Source: Bacillota bacterium
Lineage (GTDB): Bacteria > Bacillota > UBA4882 > UBA8346
Reading direction: 5' to 3'
Length of the DNA stretch: 64,000 bases
Assembly: GCA_023392595.1 (NCBI GenBank)
Contig: JAEVYU010000008.1
Location: 1 to 64,000 of the forward strand
In this document: positions 15,856-24,800 of the stretch, piece by piece
Layout of the letters: every line of letters starts with the position of its first letter
Position numbering within the stretch: the first letter of the stretch is position 1
The notes under the pieces: generated by a model
The model's database searches: none
Told to the model about the DNA's origin: nothing
Seen by the model: only the letters and a program-made list of their open reading frames with translations
Made by a program: the position numbers and the translations under genes

Positions 15856-16806
15856 TTATTTTATGGTTTCATGGATAACTTGTTCTTTCGACAGTACCGT
15901 ATCCCATACTAAAATATCCACCCGTCGGTTATAACTCCTGGAATCCTCGTCATGACCTTTTCTTACAGGATAATCTTTACCAAACCCATAAACAACAAAT
16001 CTTTCGGAAGCAATACCCTGATCCATCAAATACTTTTGAATGGCCTCGGCACGCTGCTTCGATAATACCCTATTATATTCCCCAGTGCCACGCTCATCGG
16101 CATGACCGCTGAGAATAACCTCCATCTTCGGATTATCCTTTAAAATTGCAATATTCTCCTTCAACGTCCCGGTTTGGTCGGCCCGAAGGACTGCCTTATC
16201 AAAATCGAAGAACACCGATGCTAACTGCTTATTAACCCCCTCTACCGGCGCAGCAGAAGGTTCCGGGGTTGAAGTTTTTTCCTGGGTATCATTTGGAGTT
16301 TCAGTTGACCCCGGCGTTGCAGTTGGGGTTACTGTTTCTTCCGGTGTTGCAATCGAGGCCGGTTTCCCCCAATTGCTTAAAAATTCAACCATTGCGGTTT
16401 GATTCTTTTCCCGGGCGATTTGGAGGGCAGTCTTGCCATTATTATCGACGGCATTGATATCAGCCCCTTTTTCCAAGAGAAGCTTGGCCATTTCAATATT
16501 GCCCTTTTCAGCGGCATACATCAAAGGGGTCTTTCCATCGTTATCTTTGGCATTGACATCCGCTCCCCTGTCAATCAACAACTTGGCAATATCGGTATGG
16601 CCAAGATATGCCGCCAACATTAAAACGGATTTTCCATCATCGGCTTTCAAATCGGGACTCAATCCTTGATCCAGATATCCTTGTACTTTAGCGGTATCAC
16701 CCTTTATCACTGCCTCAACCATTGCTTTCTCATTGTTGGAGCAACCCGCCAGAAAGACCAATAATAAAGCCATCAATACCACGGTTAGCTTGGTAAACCA
16801 TTTCAT
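15856..16806 (-). CDS. Lipoprotein with ankyrin repeats and an OmpA/Pal domain
   Basis: A 316-residue envelope protein. Residues 1-22 are a lipoprotein signal with lipobox LAGC (Cys22). Residues about 27-150 are ankyrin repeats (LMLAAYLGHTDIAKLLIDRG, then LMYAAEKGNIEMAKLLLEKG). A Pro/Thr/Glu-rich linker (about 150-190) leads to an OmpA-like peptidoglycan-binding domain with ILSGHADERGTGEYN, LSKQRAEAIQ and NRRVDI. It should tie the outer membrane to the wall while displaying ankyrin repeats in the periplasm. The chosen ATG (16804-16806) gives a typical signal; a GTG five codons upstream is less likely. Pal-like proteins do not usually carry ankyrin repeats. Confidence 0.88.
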   Translation of the reverse strand: MKWFTKLTVVLMALLLVFLAGCSNNEKAMVEAVIKGDTAKVQGYLDQGLSPDLKADDGKSVLMLAAYLGHTDIAKLLIDRGADVNAKDNDGKTPLMYAAEKGNIEMAKLLLEKGADINAVDNNGKTALQIAREKNQTAMVEFLSNWGKPASIATPEETVTPTATPGSTETPNDTQEKTSTPEPSAAPVEGVNKQLASVFFDFDKAVLRADQTGTLKENIAILKDNPKMEVILSGHADERGTGEYNRVLSKQRAEAIQKYLMDQGIASERFVVYGFGKDYPVRKGHDEDSRSYNRRVDILVWDTVLSKEQVIHETIK

Positions 16807-16934
16807 AACCACTTCCGCCACCTTTCTACAAAATCCAATTTTTTCATTCCACTCTCAGGATTGTATTAAACTACCATTTGCTTCATTAAGCTATGATCGA
16901 ATATTCCAAACCATATACGCTTGACTGCAATCAT

Positions 16935-17040
16935 CCCTCCTTATTGTTATTCATTATAAAGGAGACATATTGCCGGACAATGACTAAACTTTGAAAATTT
17001 ATTTCGGAAATATTGCCGAATGTTACAAGAGGGTAAAGCA
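16935..17040 (-). promoter_or_regulatory. Promoter module of the ankyrin-OmpA gene
   Basis: On the minus strand TTGTCC (16980-16975) is followed after 16 bp by TATAAT (16958-16953). Upstream lies TTTCCGAAATAAATTTTCAA and downstream AATAAGGAGGGAT. The whole block is repeated before the small secreted protein gene (20273-20370), so the two genes probably share a regulator. Confidence 0.7.
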
Positions 17041-17084
17041 CAGTTGATTACGGTGTTAACGGGGAGCGCAGCTTGAAATCAAAA

Positions 17085-18833
17085 TTAGCCGGGCGGATTA
17101 AAGGATGGAAAACTTATGGTAAAGGTAGTACCCTTACCCAACTGACTTTCAACAGTAATGGCGCCGCCTTGTAACTGGACCAGTTTTTTTACAATCACCA
17201 GCCCAAGACCACTGCTTCCTTTTTCCTGCAGGCGGTTACGGCTTTGATTCTTTCCCCGGTAAAACCGATCCCAAATCCGCGGCAGGTCCTCCTCGGCAAT
17301 GCCAATTCCATTATCTTGAATGGTCAGAACCATTTCGTCTTTACACTGACAACTATCTACGCTCACTTTGATGCTCCCGTTCTCTGTAGCTTTAATCGCA
17401 TTCTTGAGAAGGTTTCGGATAATTTGTTCCATCCGGTCAACATCGCCGATAACGATGGCCTTGTCCGTTTTCTTATCCAATAAAAGCAAAGTATTCCTGC
17501 TCATCGCTTCCGCCTCGAACGATGTCATTACATTTTGGGTTAGGATCATCATATCCAGCGGTTGCTTTTCGATGGTCAAATTACCGCTTTCCAGCCTGCC
17601 CAATACCAGCATGTCATCGACCAGCCTCGCGATATGAACCGTTTGAGCGTAAATCGTATCTAAATATCTTTCAAGTAAAGCTTGGTCTTGCACCATTCCA
17701 TCACGGATGGCCTCGACAAAGCCCTGAACGGAGGTTAGCGGGGTCCGTAACTCATGAGATACCTCCATAAATAACCGGGCCCGTTCTTCTTCCATTCTAC
17801 AGTTTTCCGTCTTTATCTTTTGCAATTCTGCCGCTAATATATTAAACCGGCCGGCAAGAATATTGATTTCATCCAAGGATTGCCCCTCAACCTTTATAGA
17901 ATTGAGCCCTCCGCTAATTTCCGATAGGTTGGCAGCCAAACGGGAAAGGGGCCTGGAAATATACATGGACAAGTACATGGAGTTAAAGATAACAACGATC
18001 AGTAAAATGATTCCCCCAATCACGATGGATAAATACATTCTGTTTAAAGCAAAGTCAAGCTTCGGAGGATTCATTTCAAGCACGACACCGTTTTCTACGG
18101 TATTATCTTCGTTCCACAGGGGAACCACCGCAATAAAAGTGCTCCTTCCGCTCTGCCGGTCCACGGATCGAGTGATTGCGACTTCACCTTTGCCGAGCAG
18201 TTCAACGAATTTCCTCTCCACCGGCCCCACTGAGGTTGCATTGTGCTCTCCATAGGCATCCACAATATTTCCTGTCTTGTTAAAAACCGTAACCTTCCTG
18301 GCGTTAAAAAGATCGGCCAACAATTTTAACAGGCTCTGCTTGCCCCGGTTTTGATTACTTCGCTGATAAGCTTGGAATCTTTGATAGGCCGCTTTGGCAT
18401 TTTCATAGTCTACTTTACTGATAACACCGGCCTTAAACAGACTTTGGGCTTTTTCCCAATCTTTTGACACGGACTCGGTATTTTTCCTAGCCTGTTCGAA
18501 ATTATCCAGCGGCCCCATAGGGGCCGCAAGCGCCGGAAGCGCCTGCGGCGCTTCCTTTACCTTTATCCGAAGCAAGACAAAATTAACCAGGTTGGCCTTG
18601 CGTAACAACTCTTGCTGAAACTGATTATCGATAACCTGTTTCATAACAAAGTTGGCGAGCCCCATCAAAGCAATGAAGCTAAAAACAAAAACCGTCATAT
18701 TGGAAAACAATATTTTGGTATAGATATTCTTATGAAACGACTTTGGCAAGAAACTTCTGATAACCGGCCAAAATCTTTGGGTACCGGCTTTACCGTAGCG
18801 CCTTTTCTTATCCTGAAGTATATGGATATTCAT
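17085..18833 (-). CDS. Membrane sensor histidine kinase
   Basis: A 582-residue kinase. Helix 1 (about 42-64) and helix 2 (about 268-290) flank an extracytoplasmic domain of 200 residues. HAMP (about 291-345) precedes the HisKA box with His360 in MEVSHELRTPLTSV. The ATPase domain has NLLKNAIKA, DNGIGIAEED, RFYRGK and GSSGLGLVIVKKL. In the sensor, residues 130-150 (AQSLFKAGVISKVDYENAKA) read like the alpha-hairpin tip of HlyD/RND adaptor proteins, an unusual feature. A GC-rich palindrome GGAAGCGCCTGCGGCGCTTC sits in the codons for residues 93-99. The ATG overlaps the stop of the response regulator gene (ATGA). Confidence 0.92.
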   Translation of the reverse strand: MNIHILQDKKRRYGKAGTQRFWPVIRSFLPKSFHKNIYTKILFSNMTVFVFSFIALMGLANFVMKQVIDNQFQQELLRKANLVNFVLLRIKVKEAPQALPALAAPMGPLDNFEQARKNTESVSKDWEKAQSLFKAGVISKVDYENAKAAYQRFQAYQRSNQNRGKQSLLKLLADLFNARKVTVFNKTGNIVDAYGEHNATSVGPVERKFVELLGKGEVAITRSVDRQSGRSTFIAVVPLWNEDNTVENGVVLEMNPPKLDFALNRMYLSIVIGGIILLIVVIFNSMYLSMYISRPLSRLAANLSEISGGLNSIKVEGQSLDEINILAGRFNILAAELQKIKTENCRMEEERARLFMEVSHELRTPLTSVQGFVEAIRDGMVQDQALLERYLDTIYAQTVHIARLVDDMLVLGRLESGNLTIEKQPLDMMILTQNVMTSFEAEAMSRNTLLLLDKKTDKAIVIGDVDRMEQIIRNLLKNAIKATENGSIKVSVDSCQCKDEMVLTIQDNGIGIAEEDLPRIWDRFYRGKNQSRNRLQEKGSSGLGLVIVKKLVQLQGGAITVESQLGKGTTFTISFPSFNPPG

Positions 18834-19549
18834 TGCTGCGTAGTCTTTCCCTCCTTAACGGGAGGTGTAAACTGGTATCCCACACCCCAAATCGTTGTCA
18901 AGTATTCATAGGACAAGGGTTCCAACTTTTTCCTCAACCGGCGGATGTGGACGTCCACTGTCCGTTGATCTCCAAAATAATCGTATCCCCAGACAATTTT
19001 CAGCAATGCCTCCCGGGTTAAAATCCGTCGCGGATTCTGGGCCAAGTGGTAAAGCAAATCAAACTCCCTGGGAGTCACTTCGATATCTTCGCCATTCACT
19101 AAAACCCTCCGGGTATCAGCCTGGATATCCAGGCCCGGGTAATTCAATTGCCAGTTCATACCCTTTTCGGTTTCCACTGCTTGAGTACGGCGCAGGACCG
19201 CTTTGATTCTGGCCATCAATTCCCTGGGGCTGAACGGTTTGGAAACGTAGTCGTCGGCCCCCATTTCCAATCCTAAAACACGGTCCGCCTCTTCCCCCTT
19301 GGCCGTGAGCATAATGATGGGAACCATTCGTACCGCTCTCAAATCACGGCACAGCGTAAGCCCGTCCTTACCCGGAAGCATAATATCCAATATGACGACA
19401 TCAGGATTCTCCCGTTCAAATATGGGGAGGGTCAGATCGCCATCAAGGACCCCGATTATCTGGAAGCCTTCCCTTTCGCCGTATAACTTGACCAATTCCA
19501 ATATGTTTTGGTCATCATCAATTACCAAAACTTTGCCCAAATCCGGCAT
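18830..19549 (-). CDS. OmpR-family response regulator
   Basis: A 239-residue DNA-binding regulator paired with the kinase just downstream. The receiver domain has the acidic pocket DDD at 11-13, the phosphoacceptor Asp55 (ILDIMLPG), Thr82 and Lys104 (SKPFSPREL). The C-terminal winged helix (about 130-230) ends with RTVDVHIRRLRKKLEP and WGVGYQF. The stop overlaps the kinase start by 4 bp. Targets are not known; the porins and the ankyrin-OmpA gene nearby are natural candidates. A cluster of AACGTTA repeats lies directly before its ribosome-binding site. Confidence 0.95.
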   Translation of the reverse strand: MPDLGKVLVIDDDQNILELVKLYGEREGFQIIGVLDGDLTLPIFERENPDVVILDIMLPGKDGLTLCRDLRAVRMVPIIMLTAKGEEADRVLGLEMGADDYVSKPFSPRELMARIKAVLRRTQAVETEKGMNWQLNYPGLDIQADTRRVLVNGEDIEVTPREFDLLYHLAQNPRRILTREALLKIVWGYDYFGDQRTVDVHIRRLRKKLEPLSYEYLTTIWGVGYQFTPPVKEGKTTQQ

Positions 19550-19560
19550 ATTTTTTCTCC

Positions 19561-19600
19561 CTAACGTTAACGCTTTCTAACGTAACGTTCTATAACATTA
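19561..19600. promoter_or_regulatory. AACGTTA repeat cluster before the response regulator gene
   Basis: The plus strand reads TAACGTTAACG, then TAACGTAACGTT within 30 bp. These overlapping palindromic half-sites lie between the promoter region and the GGGAG ribosome-binding site of the regulator gene and could be an autoregulatory site. Confidence 0.4.
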
Positions 19601-19757
19601 CCATTCTCTTTTTTACTGGCGTTATTTCTTCAACGTCAAGTCAACCCACTGCTGCTTATGATAATTATAGATAAAATTAAGGAAAAAAGCAACGAAGGCA
19701 TTCGCCCAACAACCCTGCCAAAGCTAGTAGACGTATCGTAAATAACCTAACAGTGAA

Positions 19758-19790
19758 AATGAGCTAAGAACAGTTGCCTCTTAGCTCATT
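19758..19790 (-). terminator. Terminator of the small secreted protein gene
   Basis: AATGAGCTAAGA (19758-19769) and TCTTAGCTCATT (19779-19790) form a 12-bp stem; TTCACTG follows on the minus strand. The T-tract is short, and the stem's A/T ends supply part of it. Confidence 0.75.
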
Positions 19791-19839
19791 CGTCTTTCAT
19801 CGATTCTAAATTGATCCTATTTTTGGAAAATCTTTCGCC

Positions 19840-20175
19840 CTATTCCTTGATGCTAATATGGGTCACGGTTTTTGTAGTTACCTGATACTCCACATCTACG
19901 TTTGAACCAATTTTAGCAGCCAGTTGCGTAAGATCCGAGAGAGTTCCGTTGATTTGAATCTTACTCTCACCGGTAAGGCTCAGTACCAATTCGCCACCAT
20001 TTACAATAGCTACCGTAATGGTATTGGCATTACCATCAACCGCTTTTAAGGTACCGCCGGTTATAGCGGTATCTGCTTGTCCGGCTTCAGTCTGGCCCAT
20101 GACCGAACCGGTCAGTAAAGTTGCCCCCAACACGAAAACAGTCACCATCACCATAAACTTTTTATTTTTCCTCAT
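19840..20175 (-). CDS. Small secreted protein of unknown function
   Basis: A 111-residue protein with a clear signal peptide (MRKNKKFMVMVTVFVLGATL, cleavage after SVMGQ). The mature part of about 83 residues is beta-rich, with GGTLKAVDGNANTITVAI and an ending TVTHISIKE, reminiscent of small DUF5666-like barrels, though I would not name the family. Its promoter module matches that of the ankyrin-OmpA lipoprotein gene, which suggests a joint role in the envelope. It is the first gene on this strand before the two-component system, with its own terminator. Confidence 0.7.
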   Translation of the reverse strand: MRKNKKFMVMVTVFVLGATLLTGSVMGQTEAGQADTAITGGTLKAVDGNANTITVAIVNGGELVLSLTGESKIQINGTLSDLTQLAAKIGSNVDVEYQVTTKTVTHISIKE

Positions 20176-20272
20176 TTTTGTTCCGCCTCTCTAAATTTCA
20201 ATTTTATTCATGATATCAATCCAATTTTAAAATTATGCGTTGCAACGGTGGATAGGCTTTAGGAGAATATCC

Positions 20273-20370
20273 CTCCTTCCGTTATTCATTATAAGGAGCA
20301 CTTATTTCCTGGTAGTTTCCAAATTTTGAAAAGTTATTTCGAAAATATTTCTAATTATTACAGAAAAAAA
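20273..20370 (-). promoter_or_regulatory. Promoter module of the small secreted protein gene
   Basis: On the minus strand TTTTCGAAATAACTTTTCAA is followed by a -10 box TATAAT (20293-20288) and GGAAGGAGGGAT. The arrangement and much of the sequence are as at 16935-17040. Confidence 0.65.
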
Positions 20371-20396
20371 TTAAAGCCCCATCGCTCCTACCCTAC

Positions 20397-20676
20397 TTAG
20401 GAACGTAAGGCTTTGGAGACGACAGAGCTTACTTCGTAAATCATGATTTGCCAATCCGGTGAATCCAGGTTATCAATCGTGTAAACTCCGGTCAATTGTG
20501 GCCATTCATCCAGGATAATCTTTGATAGCGGACAATCAGTTTATCCAGCTTAATACTGCGGGCGAGGACAATGGAGTTAGTACAGCCGTAGACGCCATAT
20601 GCTTCTTGGAGCTGTTTTCGTCCCTCGGGATTTTACGTTCCAGGGCTGCAATTGTTTTCGGATTGATTTTTCTCAT
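20397..20676 (-). pseudogene. Spo0E-like protein gene, frameshifted
   Basis: From the ATG at 20674-20676 (AAAGGGTG upstream) the frame gives MRKINPKTIAALERKI. After a one-base shift it continues EGRKQLQEAYGVYGCTNSIV, then LARSIKLDKLIVRYQR. Together these match the two-helix Spo0E-like aspartyl-phosphate phosphatase layout, with the S-x-x-L-D signature. A further shift follows, and the last part (DEWPQLTGVYTIDNLD, ending at 20397) is in another frame and unrecognised. Intact members remove phosphate from Spo0A. This copy cannot make the protein. Confidence 0.55.
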
Positions 20677-20735
20677 GGCACCCTTTACATAAGTTAAAAG
20701 TGAAAAGCACGCCTTTTCCCCTTGCCCTTTTAACT

Positions 20736-21005
20736 TTATTTTGAATATAGTATAGTGGTTGTGGAAGATACTTGAATGATAATTTGATTCGATTTATCAA
20801 TCAAATCAATTGCCTCTACATTTTGTTTTATTGCATTCATATTTTTCAATTGCCAGCCAAATAATTCATTACAAAAATTCATATAAAAATTTTCTGAATG
20901 TAGATTCAGATCCAATATATTCAACTTTCCGCGTATCTCAATCCTTGTTGCTAGAGTACACAGCTTGTACTCGATGAAATTAAAGTAATAAGCTCTGTTC
21001 ATCAT
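20736..21005 (-). pseudogene. Truncated SMEK-domain protein
   Basis: The 89-residue frame begins MMNRAYYFNFIEYKLCTLAT and contains GKLNILDLNLHSENFY and NVEAIDLIDKSNQIIIQVSS. These fit the SMEK domain found at the N-terminus of larger proteins, several of them in predicted defence systems. In intact proteins the domain continues past QVSAT with a helix; here it stops after TTTILYSK. GGTGAT precedes the ATG. It is a fragment of a longer gene, A/T-rich compared with its neighbours, which suggests transfer. Confidence 0.65.
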
Positions 21006-21183
21006 ATCACCAATTCCTGATCGTTCAATTTCTAACTTAGGCTTTACTTTTATTCAATGAATCAACAGTAAAAGCTGTTTTTAGACCTTATAAACTATTA
21101 GGTTAATATAATCAAACACAATTTCTAAGATTGATGATAATATTCCTTTGAACCGATTACAAATTAAAACATGCTTTTAAATT

Positions 21184-21224
21184 AACAGCCCTCCGCAGTT
21201 AGTTTGCGAAGGGCTGTTCTTTTT
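21184..21224. terminator. Terminator-like hairpin after the cus operon
   Basis: AACAGCCCT (21184-21192) pairs with AGGGCTGTT (21210-21218). On the plus strand CTTTTTCC follows; on the minus strand AATTTAAAAG follows. It lies about 65 bp beyond the last gene of the minus-strand cus operon. Confidence 0.6.
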
Positions 21225-21281
21225 CCTTCGTTCATTTCGAACATTTCGGATCAAAATAAATTATTGCACTGGATACTATCG

Positions 21282-21839
21282 TTACATTTTCATACTCTTC
21301 ATGGTATCGTCATAACTGGCATCGCCTTTTTGATTCTTTTTGGACGCGGTCATCACATCCGGCAAAGCCTTTTGATCCTCTCCGCTCACGACGGCAATTT
21401 GCCATCTAAAATCGGTTTTATTCTCCAGTTCACTCAAAGGAATACTAAAATCGACTTTATTCTTTTCCACCATCACTTCACCGTTTATGGCATGACTGAC
21501 CCCGGTTTTGACATTTTTGACAGAGGCTTGCCATTTCCCGTTTCGATTGATAACCGATACAATATAATCAGCACCGATCTTGGGCCATTTCCCGCCGGTC
21601 TCCTTATTCATATCGGTATCGAGTCCTACCATCCAGCCGGCGTTATCATCTAATTTAGCAGGTAAATCCATCTTGGTTGTCAGAAAAACCGTCACTTTTT
21701 TCTCAAAGAACATGGTGTTCATTTTCCCGGGAATCAAATAATCTTTAAATCCTTCGGTCATGGACTCGGCAAAAGCCAACAAACTGAAACCGAAAACCGC
21801 CATACTGCCAATGGTGAATAACAACAATGTTTTTTTCAT
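21282..21839 (-). CDS. Secreted protein translationally coupled to cusA, Met-rich tail
   Basis: A 185-residue exported protein. The signal peptide (MKKTLLLFTIGSMAVFGFSL) ends near LAFA-ES. The mature chain looks like a single beta-sandwich domain (AGWMVGLDTDMNKETGGKWP, then VDFSIPLSELENKTDFRWQI). It ends SYDDTMKSMKM, and CusB ends DNMGGMKM, so both have Met-rich tails suited to Cu(I)/Ag(I). Its ATG overlaps the cusA stop (ATGA), and no other ribosome-binding site is obvious outside cusA. It may serve the role CusF has in Escherichia coli, but it is not a CusF homologue that I can see. Confidence 0.75.
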   Translation of the reverse strand: MKKTLLLFTIGSMAVFGFSLLAFAESMTEGFKDYLIPGKMNTMFFEKKVTVFLTTKMDLPAKLDDNAGWMVGLDTDMNKETGGKWPKIGADYIVSVINRNGKWQASVKNVKTGVSHAINGEVMVEKNKVDFSIPLSELENKTDFRWQIAVVSGEDQKALPDVMTASKKNQKGDASYDDTMKSMKM

Positions 21840-24800
21840 TGAAAATCCCCTTTCATCTTTTGTAATGTCCTTTTCCGCCATAAGAGATATATCGCCGGAT
21901 AAACCGCCAACTCCATCAGAAATGATACCAAAATACCCCCAACCATTGGCGCCGCGATCCGTTTCATCACATCGGCGCCGGTTTCTGAAGCCCCGGCCCA
22001 CATGATGGGCAACAGGCCCATAAACATCACCGCCACGGTCATCATCTTCGGCCGAATCCGTTTGACCGCCCCTTCATGGATAGCTTCTTTCAAATCGGCC
22101 AGGGTGTTCATCTTCCCCCCTTTCACTAAAGAATCAAAGGCTAAGTCCAAATATAACAACATAAACACTCCAGTTTCGGCATCCACCCCCAAAAGGGCGA
22201 TAATACCGCACCAGACCCCGATGGACAAATTGTAGTTCAGTAAAAAGAGCGTCCAGACCACGCCGATCAGTGAAAACGGCACGGCCAATAAAATAATGGC
22301 TGTCTTTACATAGGACCGGGTATTGAAATAGATTAATAGGAAGATAACCAGCATCGTCAGGGGTAAAATCACCATCATCCGCTGTTTAACCCGTTCCATC
22401 GATTCGTATTGGCCGCTGTATACGATGGTGTATCCCACAGGCAGTTTCACATTTTTGCGGATGGTTTCTTTGAGATCTTTGACATAACTGCCAATATCAC
22501 GGTCTCCGCTATCCACGAACACATATCCCGCCAAGCGGCCGTTTTCGTCCCGGATCATGCCCGGACCGCTGGTTAAACTGATATCTGCCAGTTGTGCCAA
22601 AGGTACCTGCACCCCGTCCATGGCCGTAATATAAACATGTTGGATCTTTTCCACCGTATCCCTTAGCTCCCTGGGGTAGCGCACATTAACCGGAAACCGT
22701 TCCCGGCCTTCAATGGTCTGGGTGAAATTTTCCCCACCCACCGCGTACATCAGATTCATCTGAACTTCCGATACGGACAAACCGTACCGGGCTATTTCAT
22801 CGCGTTTCAAATTAATATCGACAAAGTAACCGCCGGCGGTCCGTTCCGCGTAAACGCTGCGGGTACCTTTGACCATCGGTACATGCTCTTCGATCTGCTT
22901 GCCGATCTTTTCGATTTCGGCGATGTCGTCACCATAGATTTTAATTCCCACCGGTGTCCGCACCCCGGTGGTGAGCATATCCATCCGGCCTTTGATCGGC
23001 TGCGACCACATGTTGACTTGACCCGGTATGGACAGGGCTTTATCGATCCGGGAAACCAGTTCGTCCTTGCTAACCTGATCGGGCCAGAAAATCCGGAACG
23101 GCCCCTGCATGAATCCGGGGAGAAAACTATACCATCTTTTTTGGACCGGCCACTCTTCCTCGGGTTTCAAAACGATGGTCGTTTCCATCATTGAAAACGG
23201 CGCCGAATCGGTGGAGGTTTCGGCCCGTCCCGCTTTCCCAAAAACCGTCTCCACCTCCGGGAAAGACTTAATGATCTTATCCTGTACCTGCAAAAGTTTG
23301 CCGGCCTCGGTAACCGATATCCCCGGCAGGGTGGTCGGCATATAGAGGATTGAGCCCTCGTTCAACGGCGGCATAAATTCGCTGCCGATAAAGAAAAACA
23401 TCGGCATGCTTAAGAAAAAGGCCATTGCGGCAATAACAATGATTCGCTTGGGGTATTTTAAGACAAAGTCGATCACCGGACCGTACACTTTAAAAAGCGC
23501 CTTGGAAATAGGATGCTTTTCTTCGGAATGAATCTGACCCACCAGAATTTTATTAACCGCATTCCCCAGCCAGTGAGGTTGGATTTGAAATTTTTTGACC
23601 CGGATCAGCAAGACCTGAATCGCCGGAACCAGCGTAATGGCCAGCACCGCCCCGAAGAACATGGCGAAGTTTTTGGTGAAAGCCAGCGGCCGGAAGAGCC
23701 GCCCTTCAACACCCTCCAGGGTGAAAATGGGTAAAAAGGAAACCCCGATCACGATCAGTGAAAAAAAGGAAGGCCGACCCACTTCTTTAATGGATTCAAT
23801 GAGGACTTCCCGGTAATCTTCTTTCCCGCCCCGCAACTGCCATAGATTTAAATGTTTATGCCCGTTTTCAATCATCACAATCGAAGCGTCCACCATCGCT
23901 CCGATGGCGATGGCAATTCCGCCGAGGGACATAATATTGGAAGTCAGTCCCAGATACTTCATGGGAATGAACGATAACAAAACGGCGATGGGGAGAGTGA
24001 TAATCGGGACCATAGCCGAGGGAATATGCATTAAGAAAATCAAAATCACCAGTGCCACGACAACCATTTCTTCAACCAGTTTTTTGCTTAAGGTGTCAAT
24101 CGACCGCTTGATTAAATCGGAACGGTCATAAACCGGAACGATTTCCACCCCCTCGGGAAGTTTGACATCTTTCAGTTTTTCTTTCACCCCGGTGATGACA
24201 TTCATGGCATTTTCACCATAACGCATGATAATAATGCCACCAACAGCTTCCCCTTGGCCGTTAAAATCGGCTAAACCCCGGCGCATATCCGGCCCGAAGC
24301 TGACGCTGGCCACATCCTTCACCTTAACCGGGAAACCGTTCATCGATTTGAGAACTACCTCGCCGATATCATCTTTTCCCTTGATATAACCACGAACCGT
24401 CACCATGTATTCCCGTCCGGAAATGTCGAGCAATCTGGCGCCCGCCTCCTGGTTGGCCTCCCGAATCGCCTTCACCACCTCGCTGATGGAGAGTTGATAG
24501 ACGGCAAGCGCATTGGGATTCAAAGTAATCTGGTATTGGTTGACAAACCCGCCGATGGAGGCGACCTCCGCCACCCCTTTGACCGATTGGAGAGCATATT
24601 TTAAGTGCCAATCCTGAAATTTGCGCAAATCGGCCAGGGAATTTTTGCCGCTTTTATCAACCAGGGCATATTGATAGACCCAGCCCAGTCCAGTGGCGTC
24701 CGGCCCCAACTCCACTTTCACATCCGAGGGAAGTTGCGAATTCACTTTCGAGAGATATTCCAGCACTCGGGAACGGGCCCAATAAACATCCGTCCCATCG

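Noticed and set aside
20530..20676. Intact Spo0E-like gene
   Set aside because: The two helices are in different frames and there is a further break after the second helix.
21840..22001. N-terminal extension of the Met-tailed secreted protein
   Set aside because: The extra 54 codons lie within cusA in another frame, while the internal ATG is followed by a proper signal peptide and overlaps the cusA stop.
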